Assembly: GCA_963931865.1 (NCBI GenBank)
Contig: OZ007516.1
Coordinates: 6,235,897-6,299,896 of the forward strand
Direction: 5' to 3'
Origin: Axinella damicornis
Lineage: Eukaryota > Porifera > Demospongiae > Axinellida > Axinellidae
Length of the DNA: 64,000 nt
Each line of letters begins with the position of its first letter. Within the stretch, counting starts at the first letter, position 1. Below, piece by piece: positions 56,952 through 64,000 of the stretch. The notes beneath the pieces were generated by a model. The model was not told the DNA's origin and ran no database searches. It saw nothing but the letters and a program-made list of their open reading frames with translations. The translations under genes were made by a program, and so were the position numbers.

Positions 56952-59900
56952 ATGTCTTTCAAATCCATGATTGAATATATGAGTGTGATTAGCAGACTGG
57001 AGAGAATACGTGACCATCCATGCGAAAATATTTTTGGTGTCTTCAACGGTGATAATTTCTTGCAGCCGCTCAGCAACTTCACCATCAAATTTTTGTGTGA
57101 GGTCAGGGCTGGATCTGAGTCAGGGTTTCTTTGTGATGTGACTCTCTTCAATGGCCGGTGTCCACCAAGGGTGAGTCTGCAAATTATAAGTTGGAACACT
57201 ACAGGTATGCTCTCAGGGGATTGGCTACGGCATTCATGAGGTTGTTTCACTCTTGGATGTGTGTCTATATAAGTTTCTCCATTGGCTGTATACATACCAT
57301 ATAGGTTTGGCTTCTATACAACAGAAGCCCTCAATCAGGGCAAGAGCAAATGGATGATGTGCTTGATGCAGTCCACTGGCAAATATAACATCAATTGCTA
57401 TGCCACGGAGAGCCAGCTCCAAGAGTATGTAAGCGGAAAGTTCAGGGAGTTTTTAGCCGAATCGAGAGAGGACGATGACTTTCCAGTGAAGCTGGCCGTA
57501 AAGGCAGTTGGATTCAGCAGATCGATGCAGACGATCCAACGGTAGAAGAGATTGGGCTGAATCCAGGAGCCAAAGTGTGGGTGCTGAATCAATCAACCCA
57601 CATTACAGAGTGGGGGACATGCATTCGTCCCTCAAAGAGTCCTTTTATATGGATGGGTGGACTACGAAAGGCATCGAAAAAGGGCTCAGACAACATCGCG
57701 TGCGAGGCGTACGCTTCTTCAGTCAGTCGACATAACCTGGATCCTGCAGCTCTGACAGATCTAGTGGATGCCTTGCAGGAAAGCTATTGTAATAACTTTC
57801 CTTCCGCCCTATTTGTGCTTGGTGTGCATGCTCTTCATGTGCACTATGAACTCCTGGTGCAGCTAGTGGGTGGGGTGCCTGTAGGAGTTCTCTATGGCCA
57901 GCAACTGAATGGAGCTGATCGTGACACGGCTGATGACAAGGTGGCACACGCAATATTGAATGCAGGAAGAAGTGCAGTGGAAATGATCAAAATGGGGGCC
58001 ACATTGAGAAACGCATATGATGATGAGTTCCCAGATGTAATAGCCAAGGTACGGGAGGTGATGCCAGAGGTCAAGACAAGGGTGCAGAGGTCGTATTCAT
58101 GGCTGATCACTGCAACATTGAAGGTATGCCAGATGTGCAGAGCATAAGCATGCTTCGTAAATTATGTACAGAATTTATTAATAATGAACAACCACTGTGT
58201 ATCACAGATTACAGAGGCAGCTGGTCGTAGAGATGAGCTTGAGGATGTTGTGTGGTCACACTTTGAGAATGTAATAGTTCCGGAAGCTATGAAGTACCAG
58301 ATGCTTGATCATGACGAACCAGTCACCTCCCAAGTACAGGTAGCTATAGGCAATTGGTATTAGTTAATAGGTATATACACTAAACTGACCAATGTCTCAC
58401 TCAATGTTTTTTTTAAACAGGAACAGATGACATTGGAGGCCTTTGGTGGGCTCCTAGGTCAAGCTGTGTGTGGGAAATCAACATCTGAGGTTAGCCAATG
58501 AAATACTACAATGCCCAGCCTCTTCAACGTATTATAGTTCCATGTCCAGCCTCTACAACCTAGTTCCGAGGAGACCTTCTAAGCACCTCCAGGCCCATCC
58601 ACCACAAGGTCATCAACACCATGTCATCAGTATACAGTGCTGAATAGTCTCACCACCACTGAAGCCTGCAGTGGGCACACTTGGCGTGGCTATCTGTATA
58701 CCATTCACCATGATTGTTAATGGTCAACCTTTGACCTATAAAGTTGTAATATTATGTTCTGCTTAAATGCTGTAGGTCCTAACATTCCTGCGTAGTGATT
58801 GTGAGCTAAAGATTGGAGATGAGTTGGCGTCATGCTTTGCAGTCCTACCCTCACAACTGGAAGTGGTGCTTAAGGAAAGCAACACACACATTCCACAGAA
58901 ATACGTGCACCAACTTGTTACTGCCTACCCACAGTTCGCAGTCAGTGGAACACCAAAAGAATTCCTTCGCCCTGGTTCAACCCTGCTGTACATACCCACA
59001 GGAAGGAAAGCACGAATGAAAGAGGCACAGCACACTGTTTACCGCAAGGCCATACACATCAGTATAGAAGGCTTTGACACTACTACAAAACAAATGCTGG
59101 AAGATGGTATTATGATTTGCTAAGTAATGTTGTGATGCTAAATACTCATAATACTTATATAACAACACCCACCTTTACAAAGCTTTGTGTATATAGGTAA
59201 AGAATGACACACATCTCATTATGTATGCAGCATCAAAACAGGTGAAGGATGTTGGAACAGCACAGAAAAAAGGCCCTGAAGAAGAAGGTATGCCAAGGGT
59301 GTAGATGTATGTGTAGCCAATGGTTTTATCTTGCAGGCTGACACCACAACATTTATGAATGTCATTGTGCAGACTTCGCTAACCAGATTGTCAAGAGGCG
59401 GAAGAGGAAACCTAGGAAACCTAGGAAACGTAAGTCAATGGTACAGGAGTATTCATTGTACAGGTGATTAATAGAACTTGTTTGGCCAACAGGTCTATTA
59501 GTGCTAGCAGTAGACAGTGATGAATCAGATCAAGGTATGTTATTGCAAATCCAAGTTTTCTGTATACCGTATAGCGCCAAATTTTCGAGGCGCATAATTT
59601 TCGCGGTTTTCGCGGATTGGTCTCGGACCGCGAAAATTAAGCTCGCGAATTTTTAGCGCCCGGGCCCAGAGGCTATCGCTATCACTCGACAGTGAATTGT
59701 ACCGCCACGCAAACGTGGAGCACACACTTGATATCTTCTTTGGCACATGACCGACGTGTCCTGAACTGTGGCCACCGAAACGTTCAGCATCTAGCATGAG
59801 AGAGGCGCGGCGACGGTTCGCGTGTATACCAAGACAGCTGGGATCGGGATGCAGCTATCGCGTATCGGTGAACAGTTGCCTTGTACGAGAGAACCTGGGA

Positions 59901-62007
59901 ATAGCAAGGATCCCTTCGCTGTGGCAGTGGTGAGATCGAGTGTTACCGTGTCACAACAACTCGATCGAGTGTGCATGTGCACGTCGGCCCGCACTACTTG
60001 CGCGCGGCGGCCGCATCAGACTGGGCGTGGCTAACCAGAATCCTCAATCCGCGAAAATTATTTCCGCGAAATTTTGTAAAAGGCCAATCCGCGAAAATTT
60101 TGTCCCTCGAAAATTTGGCGCTATACGGTATACATGTTAGCCACTATAACTAACTAGCACATTCGGATCTTGTAGAAAGTCCACAAAAGAGGCTGCATAC
60201 AGAAGCGATGTCTGGAGGTTCACTTACTGGTGAGTAGACACTCTAGTTGTAAAACCATCCTCAAGCTGTAAACCCATCTACAAGCTGATAGCTATGGTTG
60301 TGATAAGTTATTATGCATGAGGCTGGTTACTCGATTAACGAGTCGGTGTTATCCTGGCCATTTAGACTATGCCTTGGCCATGTGTTAAGGATATGCAGTT
60401 AAGCATGCATGCTTAGTCACAGTAGTTAACACAATGTAAATCATCTGTGATCAGCTCACATCAATCACCACTTAGGGTCTACTCAGTCGACTCCAATTAA
60501 AGGTAGCGGAGTACTAGCTGTTGGCTTCTCATATGATAGCACAGCACCTTCATCTACACCGGTCCATTCATGTGAGATCTTTTGATGCTGTAACTATACA
60601 AAAAAAAAAACAGTCACTGTACGTACACATGGTGTTGTTTTTTTCTGCAGCAAGGACAAGGAGAAACCCCTTTATCGTCAGCCCATCTATCAGCCCAATT
60701 CAAATGTACACACCACCGAGGTCTAAGACCCCACTGCCCATCAATTCAACACCCAACACCTCCAAAATGCCCAGGACCCCTGCAAGTGAGGCTCTTAATT
60801 GTGTAACTATATAGCTAACTATGCAGAATATGCATAGCAGTGAACTGTATAGCTACGCACAATGGTGCGATGAAAATATTCAGTCACAAACCGACTAATG
60901 TTTATCCGCAGGAAACATCAGTCCATCCATCAGCCAAGTCACGCCACTGAGGTCCAACCCTTCAATAACAACCTCCCCCAAAATGCCCAGGACCCCTGCA
61001 AGTGAGATTTGTGTACCTATTATTAAATTACGTACATTATGCACAATGGTGCGGTGAAACATCAGTCACAAACCAACTAATCTGTATCAGCAGGAAACGT
61101 CAGTCCACGTATCTGCCAAGTTACACCACCGAGGTCCAACCCTTCAATACCAACCTCCCCCAAAATGCCCAGGACCCCTGCAAGTGAGATTTGTGTACCT
61201 ATACCTATTATAGCTAGCTATGTATGGGTGTGCACTACATTATGTACATTATGCAGAATGGTGCGGTGAAACATCAGTCACAAACCAACTAATCTGTATC
61301 AGCAGGAAACGTTATTTTCGGCCAAGTCACACCACTGAGGTCCAAGTCACCACCAAACTCCCCAAACATGCCCAGGACCCCTGCAAGTGAGACTAGTGTA
61401 GCTAACTATTACAGTTAGGTGTTAGAATATTATGGATGTGAACTATCTATGCACAATCTCAGTCACAGACCGACTAATGTTTACAGCAGGAAATGTGAGT
61501 CCATCTGTAAGCCACACGCCATCTGCACCCAAGACTCCGAGGCCCAACACATCTCGGATCCACACTCCACCAAGGCACAAGACAAGTGAGATGTTAAGTG
61601 GTTACTGGTCCGGAATGAAGTAAGATAAACAGTTAGGGTGAGGTTGGGCATTGCACGAATGCGCATGTGAAATAACCTGATACTTAAAGCATGCACATCC
61701 TGCTGGACCAATATCCACTTCATTTGAGGTATTTATCAGACATATTAGCATTATTAATATTGGATCACCACAGGTGCAAAGCGGAAGCTGCTGCAAGCTT
61801 TGCAGAGGGAGCTGCATGTTCGACCTTTGCGAACCAAAAAGAAACCATGTGCCAAGTTGGATTATTATGTCCAATATGCAAAAAAAGTTCAAGGTGGGGG
61901 AAGAAAAACGATGGGTTGGTTGCGATCTCTGCCCCAGGTGGTACCATCGCAAGTGTGCAAAAAATCCCAACATGAAGAGGAAGTGGCAATGCCCAGTCTG
62001 TCAGTAA
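56952..62007 (+). CDS. Unrecognised multi-exon gene with NLS, Ser/Pro exon repeats and PHD finger
   Basis: Exons: 56952-57170; 57305-58123 (with a frame change near 57480-57540); 58208-58339; 58421-58489; 58776-59106; 59231-59287; 59373-59429; 59493-59534; 60176-60229; 60651-60785; 60912-61001; 61094-61183; 61306-61386; 61490-61585; 61774-62007. From 58208 to 61774 all joins are in phase. The N-terminal 500 residues match no family I recognise; the part around 57560-58120 looks globular (LDPAALTDLVDALQESYCNN, FVLGVHALHVHYELLVQLVG). Then comes a basic NLS, KRRKRKPRKPRKR, five duplicated Ser/Pro-rich exons ending KMPRTPA, and a C4HC3 PHD finger: CPIC, CDLC, WYHRKC, CPVC. PHD fingers read histone tails, so a nuclear chromatin role is inferred. 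The finger is split over three frames (after CPCAK-like, CPIC and CDLC segments), and the first intron does not match phase, so the gene is either decaying or carries base-call errors. Confidence 0.65.
59565..60130. mobile_element. MITE with TACCGTATAGCGCCAAATTT ends
   Basis: TACCGTATAGCGCCAAATTT TCGAGG and its inverse at the right end bound 566 bp rich in CGCGAAAATT words, also inverted within. Flanking 'GTA' and 'TAC' give no certain target duplication. It lies in an intron of the PHD gene. Confidence 0.85.
60651..61585 (+). repeat. Tandem duplicated exon-intron cassettes
   Basis: Five exons of 135, 90, 90, 81 and 96 bp, all multiples of three, all in phase 1 at both ends, with near-identical GCAA|GTGAG donors in the first four and CAG|GAAA acceptors in the last four. 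The introns are also similar (GTGCGGTGAAACATCAGTCA, AACCAACTAATCTGTATCAG), so whole units of about 180-200 bp were duplicated. Each codes for a variant of VTPxRSxPxxxTSPKMPRTPA. Confidence 0.92.
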
Positions 62008-62050
62008 TCATTGTGTTTAAAATTTCTTGTTATACCATTATTTACCCAGA

Positions 62051-62212
62051 CAATAAACAATTATTGCACACTACTGTGTTGGATATCAAGATTTATTACT
62101 ACCCGAGGAATGCAATATTCCCCGAGGCCGAAGGCCGAGTGGAATATTGCATTCCAAGGGTAGTAATAAATCGGATATCCAACACAGAAGCATGCAATAA
62201 TTGTTTTATTAT
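62051..62212. mobile_element. Hairpin MITE after the PHD gene
   Basis: Arms from AATAAACAATTATTGCA and TGTGTTGGATAT through GGAATGCAATATTCC pair with their inverses around the centre GAGGCCGAAGGCCGAG. It begins 44 bases after the PHD stop and could supply the 3' UTR. Confidence 0.85.
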
Positions 62213-62214
62213 AT

Positions 62215-64000
62215 CGAGGGGCAACCGCACTCCTGGTAGCCGCGATGCAACCGGTTGCGACTCGCCGTAGCGCAAGCTAAGTATTGTAATTCGTTCCAAT
62301 TAACGCACATGCCACGTGGCAACCACGATCGCGAGCAATGGCGACCAAAAGGAAGACAAGACATTATTACAGCACTCACAACTTAGCCAGCACGGTGAGT
62401 TTCGGCATGTAAGCGTCAGTGAACAACAGCGATCACAGCCGTGTGGTCAGAATGTTCGTGTGCCTTTCCTAAGAACGGTACTGCCACCGGAAGTCGATGG
62501 AGCGCTCGAGCAATGGCGGCCAACGGCGAGACAAAAGCGCTCATATCTCCACCACCAAGGTGAGTTTCAGCACCAAAATTGTACGGTGAGGACAGTGCAT
62601 GATAGCGATCACGACAGTGTAGTCGGAATATTTGCAGGCCATTCATAAGTAGTCAAACGTTAATTATTTATTTAGGTTAGATTATTTATCGAGGGGCAAC
62701 CGCACTCCTGGTAGCCGTTGCAACGCCGCGGTTGCCTCGCCGTAGCGAAGCTAAATTATTGCAATTCGTTCCAATTAACGCACATGCCACGTGGCTCAGC
62801 TCAGTCGATCGCGAGCAATGGCGACCAAAAGGAAGACAAGACAGCACTCAGCCAGCACGGTGGGTTTTGGCATGTAAGCGTCAGTTAACGACAGCGATCA
62901 CGGCTGTGCGGTCAGAATTTTCGTGTGCCTTTCCTAAGAACGGTACTGCCACCGGAAGTCGGAGAGAGCGCTCGAGCAATGGCGGCCACGGCGAGACAAA
63001 AGCGCTTGTATCTCCACCACCAAGGTGAGTTTCAGCACAAAAATTGTACGCTTGGGTCACGGAACGATAGCGATCACGATGGTGTAGGCAGATTCTTTGT
63101 AGGCCATTCGCAAAGTAGTGTAAGGTTAATTATTTACATTATTTATTTACATTACGCGGCACAATTTTTCCTATACCAGGAGTGTAACGAGGGGCAACCG
63201 CACTCCTGGTAGCCGCGGTTAAACGGTAGCACAAGCTAAATGTGACAGTTCGTTCCAATTATCACACATCACGCGAGTTCCATGATAGCTGAAGATCAGA
63301 AATTATTTAGAGTGCTCTCAAGTACCCATTCATAGCCGCGTTGCAACCCTGGTTGCGACACGCCGTAGCGCAAGCTAAAAATTGCAATTCGTTCCAATTA
63401 ACGCACATGCCACGTGGCAACCACGCTCAGTCGAAAGCAAGCAATGGCGACCAAAACGAAGACACAAAATTATAACAGCACTTACAACCTTGCCACCACG
63501 GTGAGTTTCGGTATGTAACCGTCAGTGAACAACAGCGATTACGGCTGTGTGGTCAGAATCTTTGTGGGCCCTTCGTATGACTGTACTGGCAACCAACGTC
63601 GAAGAGAACGATCGAGCAATGGCGGCCGACGGCACGTCAAAAGCGCTTGTATCTCCATCACCAAGGTGAGTTTCGCCACAATTATTGTGTGGTTGTGTCA
63701 CTGCATGATAGCGATCACGATGGTGTAGTCAGAATCTCTGTAGACCTTTCCTGCGTGCTGTGAGGTTTGATTATTTATTTAGATTATTTACGCGGCACAA
63801 TTTTCTCTATACCAGGAGTGTAACGAGGGGCAACCGCACTCCTGGTAGCCGTTGCAACGCCGCGGTTGCCTCGCCGTAGCGAAGCTAATTATTGCAATTC
63901 GTTCCAATTAACGCACATGCCACGTGGCTCAGTCGATCGCGAGCATGGCGACCAAAAGGAAGACAAGACAGCACTCACAACTTAGCCAGCACGGTGAGTT
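62215..64000 (+). repeat. Tandem array of promoter/first-exon-like element
   Basis: Units begin at about 62215, 62683, 63186 and 63823, running off the window. Each has GAGGGGCAACCGCACTCCTG, TTCGTTCCAATTAACGCACA, GCACATGCCACGTGGC, then ATGGCGACCAAAAGGAAGAC ending in CACGGTGAGT. About 120 bp later comes GCCACCGGAAGTCG, then CAATGGCGGCC and a second AAGGTGAGT. Thus two short ATG frames per unit each end in a consensus donor (62338-62394 and 62513-62559 in the first). Inverted copies lie at 44935-46115. Confidence 0.85.

Overview
The window is eukaryotic, animal (metazoan) nuclear DNA. Nearly every gene is split by introns with GT-AG signals that join in phase. The gene set is animal-like: a neurexin/Caspr-like adhesion protein, the ciliary protein TTC21B/IFT139, regucalcins, the DNA-repair nuclease Apollo, a bZIP factor and death-domain/GTPase proteins. 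The short introns, the AT-rich spacer full of 'tagctagc' words and the ROC-COR/death-domain protein suggest an early-branching animal, most likely a demosponge such as Amphimedon. The species is an inference from gene content and texture; no search was run. A 200-base N gap (53563-53762) shows that this is a draft scaffold.

Layout. 0.5-2.8 kb (+): 3' part of a laminin-G/EGF/transmembrane protein with a neurexin/Caspr-like tail. 3.6-10.8 kb (-): two tandem regucalcin/SMP-30 genes with a GC-rich minisatellite between them. 12.2-21.6 kb (-): a nine-exon Apollo (DCLRE1B) gene whose introns hold a 1.5 kb fold-back element, minisatellites, a tRNA-like SINE and (GT)n. 21.6-25.8 kb: repeat-rich, no convincing gene. 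25.8-26.7 kb (+): a small ubiquitin-like protein with a Cys-rich tail. 29.0-33.3 kb (-): degenerate tandem copies of a GTPase/COR exon. 33.4-38.3 kb (-): the intact relative, in which Kelch repeats, a ROC-like GTPase, a COR-like region and a death domain can be joined in phase as one gene. 39.1-40.3 kb (+): a PAR/C/EBP-like bZIP gene divergent from it. 40.6-53.5 kb (-): 24 exons of TTC21B, ending at the gap; its introns are packed with hairpin MITEs. After the gap, a TTC21B-like exon lies on the opposite strand, followed by three WDR37-like exons. 57.0-62.0 kb (+): an unrecognised multi-exon gene with a basic NLS, five tandemly duplicated exons coding Ser/Pro-rich repeats and a C-terminal PHD finger interrupted by frame changes. 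62.2-64.0 kb: a tandem multicopy element resembling promoter plus first exon; inverted relatives lie at 45-46 kb.

There is no operon-like organisation; the genes look functionally independent. The most unusual items are the Kelch-ROC-COR-Death gene with its decayed array, the PHD gene with its exon cassettes, the promoter-like repeat, the neurexin-like tail, and a PCNA-binding motif in the Apollo tail. Structural conflicts around the gap and several frame or splice anomalies should be read first as possible assembly faults.
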